Shown piece after piece: positions 1-8,158 of a stretch of DNA of 64,000 nt (positions are counted from its first letter, which is position 1; every line of letters begins with the position of its first letter). Made by a program: the position numbers and the translations under genes. The DNA is from Rhodococcus sp. 105337 (GTDB lineage Bacteria > Actinomycetota > Actinomycetes > Mycobacteriales > Mycobacteriaceae). The DNA lies in assembly GCF_012844225.1 (NCBI RefSeq), contig NZ_JABAGQ010000003.1, forward strand, positions 1 through 64,000, given 5' to 3'. The notes beneath the pieces are model-generated. The model saw nothing but the letters and a program-made list of their open reading frames with translations. It did not search any database and had not been told where the DNA came from.

Positions 1-1
1 G

Positions 2-106
2 TCGGTGTTGGCGCCGGTGTTGGGGGGTGTGGGTGAGCCGGAGTCGGGTGATGCGTCTACGGACAACCTGATCCGCACGTACCGCCGAATGCGCGACTCG
101 GACTGA
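2..106 (+). CDS. C-terminal end of an unidentified protein (partial)
   Basis: An open frame enters from the left edge and ends at a TGA at 104-106, giving 34 residues that finish with TYRRMRDSD. Codon choice is typical of the window, with G or C in nearly every third position. Too little is present to name a family. It converges on the ApbE-like gene with only 25 bases between them. Confidence 0.45.
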   Translation, partial: SVLAPVLGGVGEPESGDASTDNLIRTYRRMRDSD

Positions 107-131
107 CATCTCTCCCCGACGCCCGAAACCG

Positions 132-914
132 TTACGCAGCGCGAGAATCCGGCCACGCGGCCGTGGTGTGTACCCGCCCCCGGCGGTCGACGAGCCGCGC
201 CGCAAGTTCGTACTGCTCGAGCCACGCGATCGCACCGACCTCGCAGTGCAGAGCCGTCTGCGCCGCGGCGTCGGCCCAGACCGCATCGGGCGCGACCACC
301 GTGACGACGCGCCACCGGTCGTCGGCCCGGTCCCCTGCCCTACGCGAGGCGATCGCGGTGCCTGCGGGCAAGTCGATGTCGTTCCGGCCGGGCAACGCCA
401 CCTGCCATCCGCCGTCCGGGCGCGCGCCCGCGGTGGCCGCCGTGTCGCCGATACGCACCAGCACGCCGCAGTCGAGCCCCTCCGCGGCGAGTGCCGCCCC
501 GTAGTCGGCGGTATCGGCGCGCGCCGTCTCCTCGAGGTCGAGACCCGCGCCCCACGGCGCGTGAACGGTGTCGCCCTCGATCCGGACGTCGAGGTAGCTG
601 GGCACCGGGTGGACCGGGGGAATCGACTCGGTGTCGAGGCGGTTGTCGACCGGCGTGACGGCACCGTCGGTCATCCGGGCAGCCCGCAGGGCAGACTCGA
701 GCAGCGTGGACAGGCGCGGGCTCACCCGCACGGGGACGCCTTGCCCGAGATTGACGGCGTGCAGTTCTGCATCACCGCGCCGGAGATCACACGCTGCCTC
801 GGACACGTCGATCGTCGAGCGCACGATCTCCTCGGCCTGCCCCAGCGCACGGGGTTCGGTCACCGCGAGCACGACGTGCCGCCCGAACCCCCGCCACCGG
901 CTCGTGTCGATCAT
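132..914 (-). CDS. ApbE-like (FAD:protein FMN transferase family) protein, divergent
   Basis: This 260-residue protein has the ApbE fold signature: an early segment with DLRRGDAELHAVN, resembling the family stretch that precedes S-x-L-x-x-xN, then ALRAARMTDGAVTP, and a C-terminal ADAAAQTAL resembling the Mg-binding D/T segment. Family members transfer FMN from FAD to a threonine or serine of a partner flavoprotein. Here the usual D-x-G-K-G segment is replaced by LDLEETARADTADYG, without the lysine, and the spacing between the C-terminal Asp and Thr is one residue longer than I expect. There is no signal peptide or lipobox, so it is probably cytoplasmic. It may be a weak or altered transferase. 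The family call is fairly secure; activity is uncertain. Confidence 0.75.
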   Translation of the reverse strand: MIDTSRWRGFGRHVVLAVTEPRALGQAEEIVRSTIDVSEAACDLRRGDAELHAVNLGQGVPVRVSPRLSTLLESALRAARMTDGAVTPVDNRLDTESIPPVHPVPSYLDVRIEGDTVHAPWGAGLDLEETARADTADYGAALAAEGLDCGVLVRIGDTAATAGARPDGGWQVALPGRNDIDLPAGTAIASRRAGDRADDRWRVVTVVAPDAVWADAAAQTALHCEVGAIAWLEQYELAARLVDRRGRVHTTAAWPDSRAA

Positions 915-986
915 GGCGGTCTCCCCTCGTGTGCGGGATTCACCGACCCTTTCCAGTATGCCCGGGGCTCTCCGCGGCAGCCCGTC

Positions 987-2609
987 TCAGATGCGGGTCA
1001 AGATCGCCTCGGTGTCCACCCCGATGGGCAACGTACCCATGGCGATCCCCCAGTCGTCGTCGAGCCTGCTCGCGCAGAACGCGTCGGCAACGGCGTGGTG
1101 GCCGTGCCGCACGAGCTGGGCGCCCTGCAGAACGAGCGCCATCAGTTCCACGATCCGCCGGGCGCGGTATTCGATGTTCTCCAGGTCTGCGAGTTCCTTG
1201 CCCACGCGGGTGATGGCGTGGTCCAACCGCGAATCCGCGCCCTGCGCACGCTGCACCTCGGTGAAGAAGGCCTCGACGGTGTCGGGTTGCTTGACCATGG
1301 CGCGCAGCGCATCGAGAGCAGCGACGTTCCCGGAACCCTCCCAGATCGACATCAGCGGTGCTTCGCGGTAGAGCCTCGGCATCCCGGACTCTTCGGCGTA
1401 GCCGTTGCCACCGAGGCATTCGAGCGCTTCCGCGGCGTGGGCGGGCGCCCGCTTGCACACCCAGTATTTGGTGACCGCCAGTGCGATCCGCCGCAGCGCC
1501 GCTTCCTGCGGGTCGCCCTGCGCGCGGTCGGTCGCGCCGGCGAGCCGCATCATCATGGTGGTCGACGCCTCGGACTCGACGACGAGATCGGCGAGAACGT
1601 TGCGCATGAGTGGTTGGTCGACGAGGAGCGCACCGAATGCCGCGCGGTGCCGTGCGTGGTGGACCGCGCGGAGTGTTGCCATCCGCATCCCCGTCGCGGA
1701 CCCGATCACGCAGTCGAGCCGAGTCATGTTGACCATGTCGATGATCGTGGAGACACCGCGTCCCTCGGGTCCGACGATCCATCCCACGGCGCCCTCGTAC
1801 TCGATCTCCGACGACGCGTTGGATTTGTTCCCCAGTTTGTCCTTCAGCCGCTGGATCCGGATGCGGTTGCGGGCGCCGTCGGGCAGGACGCGCGGCAGGA
1901 GGAAACACGTGGGCCCGGCGCCGGTGTTCGCGAGGGTCAGGAACACGTCGGACATCGCCGCGGACGTGAACCATTTGTGCCCGACGATCGTGTACGTGCC
2001 GTCGGCGTTCGGTGTCGCGGTGGTGGTGTTGGCGCGGACGTCGGAGCCGCCCTGCTTCTCGGTCATCGACATCCCGGCGATGAGACCGCGTTTGCTCGCC
2101 GGTGTCCGCAGACCGAAGTCGTAGTGCGGCGCCGCCAATAGCGGTTCGTATTCCGCCGCGAGTGCCGGATTGTGGCGGAGCGCCGGAATCGCCGCGTACG
2201 TCATCGAAATGGGGCACATGTGGCCGGCGTCGGCCTGACCCCACACGTAGAACTTGGCGGCCCGGGCCACGTGCGCTCCTGGGCGCGGGTCGCGCCACGG
2301 CGCACCGTGCAGTCCGTGTTCGACCGCGACCGTCATCAGGTCGTGCCAATGCGGGTGGAACTCGACCTCGTCGATGCGGTTGCCGTACCGGTCGTGGGTG
2401 CGCAGGACGGGCGGATATTCGTTGGCGAGCCTGCCCCACTCCTGTGCCCGGGCCCCTCCCGCGAGCGCCCCGAGTTCGTGTACCTCGTCCTCTGCCCAGC
2501 TTCCGCCTTCGCGGTGCAGTCCTTCGATCAATGCGCGATCGTCCGCAGCGCTGTAGGGCACGAGGTCGGGCGCCTGGTTGGACACGATGTGCGTCGCGGG
2601 AAATGTCAT
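987..2609 (-). CDS. aidB: AidB-type acyl-CoA dehydrogenase (alkylation-response family)
   Basis: The 540-residue protein follows E. coli AidB (541 residues) along its whole length. Shared landmarks are LGRLANVNPP-like GRLANEYPP, FHPHWH, CPISMTYAA, GMSMTEKQGGSDVRANTT, FLLPRVLPDG, RLKDKLGNKSNAS and SIWEGSGN. AidB is an FAD-binding acyl-CoA dehydrogenase relative, with isovaleryl-CoA dehydrogenase activity reported, that binds DNA and is induced by alkylating agents. The ATG at 2609 overlaps the stop of the upstream TetR gene in an ATGA arrangement, which fixes the start and implies translational coupling. A longer in-frame extension upstream would run through the TetR gene and is rejected. Regulation is therefore likely through that TetR protein rather than Ada, since no Ada box or ada gene is seen here. 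Confidence 0.93.
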   Translation of the reverse strand: MTFPATHIVSNQAPDLVPYSAADDRALIEGLHREGGSWAEDEVHELGALAGGARAQEWGRLANEYPPVLRTHDRYGNRIDEVEFHPHWHDLMTVAVEHGLHGAPWRDPRPGAHVARAAKFYVWGQADAGHMCPISMTYAAIPALRHNPALAAEYEPLLAAPHYDFGLRTPASKRGLIAGMSMTEKQGGSDVRANTTTATPNADGTYTIVGHKWFTSAAMSDVFLTLANTGAGPTCFLLPRVLPDGARNRIRIQRLKDKLGNKSNASSEIEYEGAVGWIVGPEGRGVSTIIDMVNMTRLDCVIGSATGMRMATLRAVHHARHRAAFGALLVDQPLMRNVLADLVVESEASTTMMMRLAGATDRAQGDPQEAALRRIALAVTKYWVCKRAPAHAAEALECLGGNGYAEESGMPRLYREAPLMSIWEGSGNVAALDALRAMVKQPDTVEAFFTEVQRAQGADSRLDHAITRVGKELADLENIEYRARRIVELMALVLQGAQLVRHGHHAVADAFCASRLDDDWGIAMGTLPIGVDTEAILTRI

Positions 2610-3202
2610 GAGGGCGCTCCTAACGCGCGAAGGGACAATGCCACGAGGGCAGGCACCGTGTCTGCCGACGCCGCACCGGCCCGCAAGGGTCCGGTGAGTA
2701 CTTCCCCGACCGCTCCGACGAGAGCGGCGGCAGCGAGATCCGGGTCCTGGTCTGCGAATTCGCCGGTGGTGATGCCGTACCGGATCGCGCCGGCGAATGC
2801 GGCGGCGAACGCTCTGCGCAGCACCAGTCGCTCGGCGTCCACAGCCGCGTCGACGGGTTCCGCGAGCAGGGCGTAGGCCAGCACGGGATTGCGCAGCGCC
2901 CGGAACGCGAAGGTTTCCACGACGGCCGAGATCCGCCCGGCCGCCGATCCCGTCGCGGCCGCCGACACGACGGCCTCGACTTCTCGGCCGCACAGGTCCC
3001 GGAAGATCTGCACCATCAGATCCGACTTGTCGGCAAAATGCCGGTAGACGCTGCCGGTCGCGACTCCGGCGCGTTCGGCGACGGCCGCGATCGACATCTC
3101 CCGATATCCGCGTTCGGCGACGAGCGCCACCGCTGCGGCCGCAATCGCGTCGCGCTGGTCGTCGAGACGTTGTTGGACCGCGGGAGTCCGCCGGTACGGC
3201 AT
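2606..3202 (-). CDS. TetR/AcrR-family regulator, first gene of the aidB operon
   Basis: The 198-residue protein has an N-terminal TetR helix-turn-helix around residues 30-60 (MSIAAVAERAGVATGSVYRHFADKSDL cut short here: AVAERAGVATGSVYRHF) followed by a variable alpha-helical ligand domain. I chose the ATG at 3202 because the next upstream ATG, at 3238, would place a perfect 16-bp palindrome (3211-3226) inside the coding region. That palindrome, directly upstream of 3202, is the expected autoregulatory operator. The gene overlaps aidB by four bases and so probably controls its own operon and perhaps the divergent acyltransferase-like gene at 3277. The ligand is unknown; acyl-CoA or alkylation signals are only guesses. 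Confidence 0.88.
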   Translation of the reverse strand: MPYRRTPAVQQRLDDQRDAIAAAAVALVAERGYREMSIAAVAERAGVATGSVYRHFADKSDLMVQIFRDLCGREVEAVVSAAATGSAAGRISAVVETFAFRALRNPVLAYALLAEPVDAAVDAERLVLRRAFAAAFAGAIRYGITTGEFADQDPDLAAAALVGAVGEVLTGPLRAGAASADTVPALVALSLRALGAPS

Positions 3203-3210
3203 ACCAAGAA

Positions 3211-3226
3211 TTGAACCCCGGTTCAA
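3211..3226. promoter_or_regulatory. Perfect inverted repeat, probable TetR operator
   Basis: TTGAACC-CC-GGTTCAA is a perfect 7+2+7 palindrome, AT-richer than its surroundings, lying 8 bases upstream of the TetR start and 51 bases from the divergent gene start. Position, symmetry and length fit a TetR dimer site. It could control both directions. Confidence 0.7.
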
Positions 3227-3276
3227 ACCTTTGGTCAACAGGCTTTCCGCCCGCGGTCCGGGCTACGGTCTAACGC

Positions 3277-4500
3277 ATGAGTCGATTGAGCGTGGTGGAC
3301 GAAATGTTCCTGCACCGACACCGCGGTTCCGGGCTTCCGTCGGTGATGCAGGGACTGTGGCGCACCGACGACACCGTGCACGCTCCCCTCCTCATCTCCC
3401 TGCACGACGCGTTGTCGCAAGGCCCCCTCGGCCGCCGGGTTGTTCGGCCCCGCATACCCGGCGCCCGCCCCCGATTCGTCGCGAGCACGCACTCGTACCC
3501 GCTGCGCTACCCCGCGGAGAAAGTGGCGGACGACGCGATCCTCGAATGGGCCGATGCCCAGACCGAAGTCGACCTCGATCCCGAACACGGACCCGGGTGG
3601 TCACTGGTCGCAGCACATCTCGCCGGCGGCGGCACTCTCGTCTCCCTCGTCTGCTCCCACGTACTGACCGACGCGCGGGGACTGATCGATGCTGTGGCCG
3701 AGGCTCTCGCCGGTCACGCCGAGCCACCCGACGAGTCCCACACCTCCGACGTCCGCGACGCGCTGCATGTCGTCCGTACGGTCGCGCGCGGTCTCCGGGG
3801 CGTGCGCCGTTCCGGTCCGCGTGAAAAACCGCCGGTCCCGCTGTCGGTGCGGTTGCGTCCCCGTACCGCCCTGATCGACGTGCCGAGCGACGAGTGGGAC
3901 GCCGCTGCCGGCATCGGAGAGGGCACCGCGAATTCGCTGATGCTGGCGATCGCGACCGGGATCGCCCGCCGCGCAGGCATCCCCTTCCCCCTGAAGATCT
4001 CCATTCCGGTGGACGATCGCGGTTCCGGCACCACGTCCAACGGGGTATCGATGACAGGTATCACCGTCGACGCGGACGACACGGTGGCGACGATCAGGGC
4101 CAAGTCCACGCACGCGTACCGGCAGCCTCGCGAGGGCGCGCCGCACGGTATCCCCGCAGAGATCGTGCAACTCGTACCCGACCGTGTCGCGACCCGCCTC
4201 GCCAGAGGCGCCGGCGAGCGAGACATGCTGTGCTCCAATATCGGTCGCGTCCCGGCCGTGCTCGATGCGTTCGGTCCGCACCGCACCGCCGGGGTGGCGA
4301 TGCGCGCCATGCATCCCGGCCTCGGCACGAGGGACGCCACGACCTCGACACGCCTGTCGACCTACCTGTGCAGCCGGGACGATCGATACACGCTCGCGCT
4401 CGTCGCCCTCGACGAAGATCGATTCCCCGACACCCGGACGCTGCGCGCGTTCATCGACGCAGAACTCGCCGAGAGAGGTCTGCACGCCACCTACTGGTGA
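3277..4500 (+). CDS. Condensation/WS-DGAT-like acyltransferase-superfamily protein
   Basis: The 407-residue protein starts MSRLSVVDEMFLHRHRG, like the N-termini of wax-ester synthase/diacylglycerol acyltransferase-type proteins (S-x-x-D-x-x-F), and carries SHVLTDARGL near residue 130 at the place of the HHxxxDG catalytic motif. The second His and the Asp are kept, but the first His is Ser and the Gly is Ala. Members of this superfamily transfer acyl groups from CoA or carrier proteins to alcohols or amines. The protein is shorter than typical WS/DGATs (about 450-480). It is divergent from the TetR-aidB operon across an operator and overlaps the next gene tail-to-tail by 10 bases. Superfamily call moderate; substrate unknown. 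Confidence 0.6.
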   Translation: MSRLSVVDEMFLHRHRGSGLPSVMQGLWRTDDTVHAPLLISLHDALSQGPLGRRVVRPRIPGARPRFVASTHSYPLRYPAEKVADDAILEWADAQTEVDLDPEHGPGWSLVAAHLAGGGTLVSLVCSHVLTDARGLIDAVAEALAGHAEPPDESHTSDVRDALHVVRTVARGLRGVRRSGPREKPPVPLSVRLRPRTALIDVPSDEWDAAAGIGEGTANSLMLAIATGIARRAGIPFPLKISIPVDDRGSGTTSNGVSMTGITVDADDTVATIRAKSTHAYRQPREGAPHGIPAEIVQLVPDRVATRLARGAGERDMLCSNIGRVPAVLDAFGPHRTAGVAMRAMHPGLGTRDATTSTRLSTYLCSRDDRYTLALVALDEDRFPDTRTLRAFIDAELAERGLHATYW

Positions 4501-5264
4501 CCCGGGTCCCGGTGGCCCGCGTCCTGGTGCCTCGAGTCCCGGCCTCTCCCGAAGTCGGTGTCGAACCAGCGGCCGAGCGACTCGCCGGGCAGGTCGCGCC
4601 GACGATACGTGCCGGGGATACGTTCCACGGAGCCGATCCGGTCCATGCGGTAGGTGCGCCACTCGTCTCTGTCGAGATCGAACCCGACGAGATACCAGTG
4701 GCCGGCCCGATATACATGGCGATACGGATCCACCGTCCGGACGGACGCTGCATCGTTGCGGTCGCGGTAGCCGAAGCGGACCCGTCCGGACTCCGCGACC
4801 GCATCGGCCAGCGCCCCGACCACCTGCACGCTGACGCCGTGCGCGTCGTCGAGCACCTCGGTGGCGAGGTCCATCGCGTGGGCACGTTGCCGCAGCGCCG
4901 GCGAGAGTACGTTCTCGAGTTTCGCCAGTGCACTGTCCGCATCGTCCGCCCTGTCCGCGCCGCCCGCACTCTCCGCGCTCGCGAGGCGAGGCGCGATCAG
5001 CCGCACTCCGGCGACCAGGATCGCGACCTCGTCGGCGGTGAAGAGCAGCGGCGGGACGGACCGGCCTGCCCTGAGCCGGTACGCACTCGACGGGCCGGGC
5101 CGGCTGTCCACCCGATACCCCAGACGGCGCAGCCGCTCGACATCGCGGCGGACCGTACGTGTGCTGACCCCCAGGCGCGCGGCGAGCACGGCTGCCGTCC
5201 ACTCCCCTCCCCGCTGGAGAACCGACAGGAGTTCAAGCGCGCGTGTCGTCGGGTCGCTCGTCAT
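4491..5264 (-). CDS. HTH/WYL-domain transcriptional regulator (YafY type)
   Basis: This 257-residue protein has an N-terminal winged helix (ELLSVLQRGGEWTAAVLAARL cut: AARLGVSTRTVRRDVERLR, residues about 20-45) and a WYL domain from about residue 140, with the HWYLVGFD motif near 205 and the downstream RTYRMDRIGS segment. Such proteins sense a ligand through the WYL fold and regulate neighbours. It stands divergent to the NmrA-type reductase, with a perfect inverted repeat at 5302-5319 between them. Start at 5264 is preferred; an ATG three codons upstream (5273) is possible. The C-terminus is rich in repeated DSRHQDAGHRDPGHQ-like residues and overlaps the preceding gene by 10 bases. Confidence 0.88.
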   Translation of the reverse strand: MTSDPTTRALELLSVLQRGGEWTAAVLAARLGVSTRTVRRDVERLRRLGYRVDSRPGPSSAYRLRAGRSVPPLLFTADEVAILVAGVRLIAPRLASAESAGGADRADDADSALAKLENVLSPALRQRAHAMDLATEVLDDAHGVSVQVVGALADAVAESGRVRFGYRDRNDAASVRTVDPYRHVYRAGHWYLVGFDLDRDEWRTYRMDRIGSVERIPGTYRRRDLPGESLGRWFDTDFGRGRDSRHQDAGHRDPGHQ

Positions 5265-5301
5265 GAAATCCATGGTGACCGAAATGGCGGACAGGATCGG
5301 G

Positions 5302-5319
5302 CCGTATCTCTCGATACGG
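5302..5319. promoter_or_regulatory. Perfect inverted repeat between WYL regulator and NmrA-type gene
   Basis: CCGTATC-TCTC-GATACGG is a perfect 7+4+7 palindrome, 38 bases from the regulator start and 36 bases from the reductase start. This is the expected place for a WYL-regulator operator controlling both divergent genes. Confidence 0.65.
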
Positions 5320-5354
5320 TGACGCCGGAGCACTCGACGAGAGGAGATCCATAC

Positions 5355-6224
5355 ATGCGTATCGCCGTCACTACTCCCACCGGACACGTCGGCCGCCATC
5401 TCGTTCCCATCCTGGTCCGTGCCGGGGTGCGCCCCTTGGTCCTGGCGCGCCGTCCCGAGAAGCTGCCTGCTCGGCTGCGTGCGGAGGTCGACACCGTCGC
5501 AGTCGACCAGTTCGATTCGGATGCGGTCGTCGAGGCAACCGCCGGGGTCGACACGATCTACTGGGTGGACCCGCCACCTTCCGGCGACGACCCTCTCGCC
5601 GAGTACCGCCGCGCAGCCACGAGTATCGCCCGGGCGGTCACGAAAAACGGCATCGGGCGGGTGGTCTTCCAGAGCAGCGTCGGGGCCGAGAAGCGCTGCG
5701 GCGCAGGCGAAATCGACGGCCTGGCCGCCACTGAACTCGCACTGGACGACACGGATGCCGACGTCACGCACCTGCGGTGCGGGTACTTCTTCAGCAACCT
5801 GGAGTACCAACTCGACATGATCGCCTCCGGCACCGTGCAGGTGATCGTGCCGGTCGACCATCCGATGCCGTGGGTCGCGCCCCGCGACATCGCCGAGGTC
5901 GCGGCCACACGACTGCTCTCGACCGAGTGGAGCGGCCGTCACGTGCAGGCCGTCCACGGGCCGTCCGATCTCACGTGGACACAGGTCGCGGAGATCGTCT
6001 CCGCTGCGACGGACCTGCCGCTGCGCGCCGAACAGATCGCCGACGACGAGATGCGCCGGGGGTTACAGGCCGCCGGCCTGTCCGACGCGCAGGTCGACGC
6101 GATGACGGGCATGTCCACCGGCCTCCGCGACGGATTCGTTCCGGAACAATCACGCTCGATACGGTCCACGACGCCGACGACCCTGGCGGCGTGGGCGTAC
6201 GACGTGCTGCGCCCGCAACTGTGA
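5355..6224 (+). CDS. NmrA/SDR-a type NAD(P)H-binding oxidoreductase
   Basis: The 289-residue protein begins MRIAVTTPTGHVGRHLVPIL, an atypical Rossmann nucleotide-binding loop (TPTGHVG in place of the common GATGxxG) found in NmrA-like and quinone-reductase-2-like proteins. Residues 90-120 hold the VVFQSSVGAEK strand, and VAPRDIAEVAA near residue 178 is the usual family segment. Members bind NAD(P)H and act as redox sensors or reduce quinones and other carbonyls. There is no YxxxK active site, as expected for this subgroup. A GAGGAG ribosome site lies about 9 bases before the ATG. The divergent WYL regulator and the shared palindrome suggest it is the regulated target. Confidence 0.85.
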   Translation: MRIAVTTPTGHVGRHLVPILVRAGVRPLVLARRPEKLPARLRAEVDTVAVDQFDSDAVVEATAGVDTIYWVDPPPSGDDPLAEYRRAATSIARAVTKNGIGRVVFQSSVGAEKRCGAGEIDGLAATELALDDTDADVTHLRCGYFFSNLEYQLDMIASGTVQVIVPVDHPMPWVAPRDIAEVAATRLLSTEWSGRHVQAVHGPSDLTWTQVAEIVSAATDLPLRAEQIADDEMRRGLQAAGLSDAQVDAMTGMSTGLRDGFVPEQSRSIRSTTPTTLAAWAYDVLRPQL

Positions 6225-6278
6225 CGCCCCTGCGCGGGACTCGCCGATCGTGGTGACTCGTCCCGTACAGTGCCAAGA

Positions 6279-7814
6279 ATGACGTCCGAGACCCTCGTCA
6301 CATATGCGGACGGCGCTGTTCGCGGTGTCCGAACCGGCGACCTGCTCACGTGGCGCGGCATTCCCTACGCGGCACCACCCGTGGGCGCGCTGCGCCTGCG
6401 CGCTCCCCAGCCCATCGAACCCTGGACGGGCGAGCGGGACGCCACGCAGTTCGGCAATGCGGCATCCCAGCACCCGCGAGGAGTCGCCACGGGACGCCGC
6501 GGCGTCCGGGTGCGCCCCGCCGAGGACTGTCTCACGCTCAACGTCCTTGCGCCCGCGGGCCGGGTGCACAGTCCGCGGCCGGTGATGGTGTTCATCCACG
6601 GCGGCGCATTCACTCTCGGCACCACTGCCCTCTCCCTGTACGGGGGTGAGTCGCTCGTACGGCGCGGCGATGTGGTGTACGTGTCGGTCAACTACCGGCT
6701 CGGCGCGCTCGGATATCTCGATTTCCGCGAGTTCTCCGACGGCACCACACAATTCGACTCCAATCTGGGTCTCCGGGACCAGGTCGCGGCCCTCGAGTGG
6801 GTGCAGCGCAATATCGCTGCTTTCGGCGGCGATCCGGGCAACGTGACGATCTTCGGTGAATCGGCCGGGGGTACCTCGGTCACGACGCTGCTCGCGACGC
6901 CCGCGGCGCGCGGGCTGTTCTCCGGGGCGATCGCGCAGAGTCCCGCCCCGAACCTGGTGAACACCGCCGACAACTCCGCCCGGTGGAGTCGCGTGTTCCT
7001 CGAACTGCTCGGCGCCGACTCGGAATCGGCTGTCGCTGCACTCACCGGCGGTTCTCCCGCGGACCTGGGACGCGCGGGTGCGCGTCTGGGCGCCCACACT
7101 CTGAGGGACACTCCCGGCCTCCACCCGTTCGGGCCGGTTGTCGACGGCGATGTCGTCCCGATCGCTCCGCTCGATGCGTTCGAGACCGGAGCGGCTCATC
7201 CGGTCCCCCTCGTCATCGGCACCAACGACCGGGAAGGCGCTCTGTTCCCGAAGTTCCTCGACGGCCTGCCTACCAGTCCCGACCGCATCGACCGCATGTT
7301 CGCTGCGACCGACCCGGACGCGAAGAGCCGGGTGACCGCGGCGTACCCCGGATATCCGGACGAGAAGGCCGCCATCGATCTCGGCGGCGACTTCACGTTC
7401 TGGTATCCCGCACTCCAGATCGCACAAGCGCACGCACGCTTCGCACCGACATACATGTACCGGTTCGACTACGCGCCGCGTCTCCTCAAGTGGACCGGGT
7501 TCGACGCGACGCACGCGGTCGATCTGCTGGCAGTGTTCGATCAGGCCGACGAGCCGATCGGCCGGATCCTCACCACCGCGGGCGGACGGCGCGGGCTGCG
7601 CACCGTCGCGGCATCGGTACAGCGGCAGTGGACACATTTCGCGAGGCACGGCGAACCACTGCCTTCGTGGCCCGCTTATGACGAAATAGACCGCGCGACC
7701 ATGATTTTCGATGTTCCCCAGCGAGTGGAGGACGATCCGCGCCGAGAGCGGCGGATCGCGTGGGAGGGCTATCGCGGCTACACGAGCGACGCGCCCGCTA
7801 CTTCACGACCGTGA
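6279..7814 (+). CDS. Type B carboxylesterase
   Basis: The 511-residue protein is a complete carboxylesterase/lipase B alpha/beta hydrolase. It has the early RGIPYAAPPVGALRLRAPQ signature, the EDCLTLNV segment near residue 85, the oxyanion VFIHGGAF, and the nucleophile elbow GESAGG with its serine at about 195. Probable acid is the Glu in NDREGALFP and probable base the His in DATHAVDL. No signal peptide is visible, so it is likely cytoplasmic and hydrolyses small esters or carbamates. The ATG at 6279 is chosen over an in-frame GTG three codons earlier; neither has a strong ribosome site. It overlaps the cupin gene tail-to-tail by 17 bases. Confidence 0.92.
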   Translation: MTSETLVTYADGAVRGVRTGDLLTWRGIPYAAPPVGALRLRAPQPIEPWTGERDATQFGNAASQHPRGVATGRRGVRVRPAEDCLTLNVLAPAGRVHSPRPVMVFIHGGAFTLGTTALSLYGGESLVRRGDVVYVSVNYRLGALGYLDFREFSDGTTQFDSNLGLRDQVAALEWVQRNIAAFGGDPGNVTIFGESAGGTSVTTLLATPAARGLFSGAIAQSPAPNLVNTADNSARWSRVFLELLGADSESAVAALTGGSPADLGRAGARLGAHTLRDTPGLHPFGPVVDGDVVPIAPLDAFETGAAHPVPLVIGTNDREGALFPKFLDGLPTSPDRIDRMFAATDPDAKSRVTAAYPGYPDEKAAIDLGGDFTFWYPALQIAQAHARFAPTYMYRFDYAPRLLKWTGFDATHAVDLLAVFDQADEPIGRILTTAGGRRGLRTVAASVQRQWTHFARHGEPLPSWPAYDEIDRATMIFDVPQRVEDDPRRERRIAWEGYRGYTSDAPATSRP

Positions 7815-8124
7815 GAAGAAACGCGACGTCCTCGATGGCCCGGACGCTGTGCCGCGCCGGTGGAATGACGATCAGATCCCCCGCCGACCCTTTCCACAGG
7901 TCGTCGCCGGCGACCAGCTGGAGTTGCCCCTGAAGGATCTGCAGGGTCGCCTCGCCGGGGCTGTCGTGCTCACCGAGTTCGTGCCCGGCCAGCAGCGCCA
8001 CCATGGTCTGCCGCAGATGCTTGGCGTGCCCGCCGAAAACCGTCTGCGAACTACGGCCACTGCTCGACGTCGCCGCCAGTTTCAGCTGCTGCCGGGCCAG
8101 CGCGGTCAGGGAGAGCTTGTCCAT
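7798..8124 (-). CDS. Small cupin-domain protein
   Basis: The 108-residue protein is a single cupin barrel: HLRQTMVALLAGHELGEHDSP, here the first motif with metal-type residues H and E, then GEATLQILQGQLQLVAGD and GDLIVIPPARHSVRAIED. The usual metal ligands are partly present, so metal binding is possible. Single-domain cupins of this size are often linked to detoxification, sugar or regulatory roles, and no specific one can be given. It lies 34 bases downstream of folA on the same strand and may be read from the thyA-folA transcript. Confidence 0.82.
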   Translation of the reverse strand: MDKLSLTALARQQLKLAATSSSGRSSQTVFGGHAKHLRQTMVALLAGHELGEHDSPGEATLQILQGQLQLVAGDDLWKGSAGDLIVIPPARHSVRAIEDVAFLLTVVK

Positions 8125-8158
8125 GTAGCGCAGTATGGCGTACTCACCGACACGACAC

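Noticed and set aside
168-2141. Very long plus-strand open frame opposite the ApbE-like and aidB genes
   Set aside because: It is antisense to two well-supported genes, its predicted protein is rich in Arg, Gly, His and Pro as expected from GC-rich shadow frames, and it has no ribosome site or known domain.
3203-3238. Longer N-terminus for the TetR protein from an ATG at 3238
   Set aside because: It would place the perfect operator palindrome inside the coding region; the start at 3202 fits the family and the operator.
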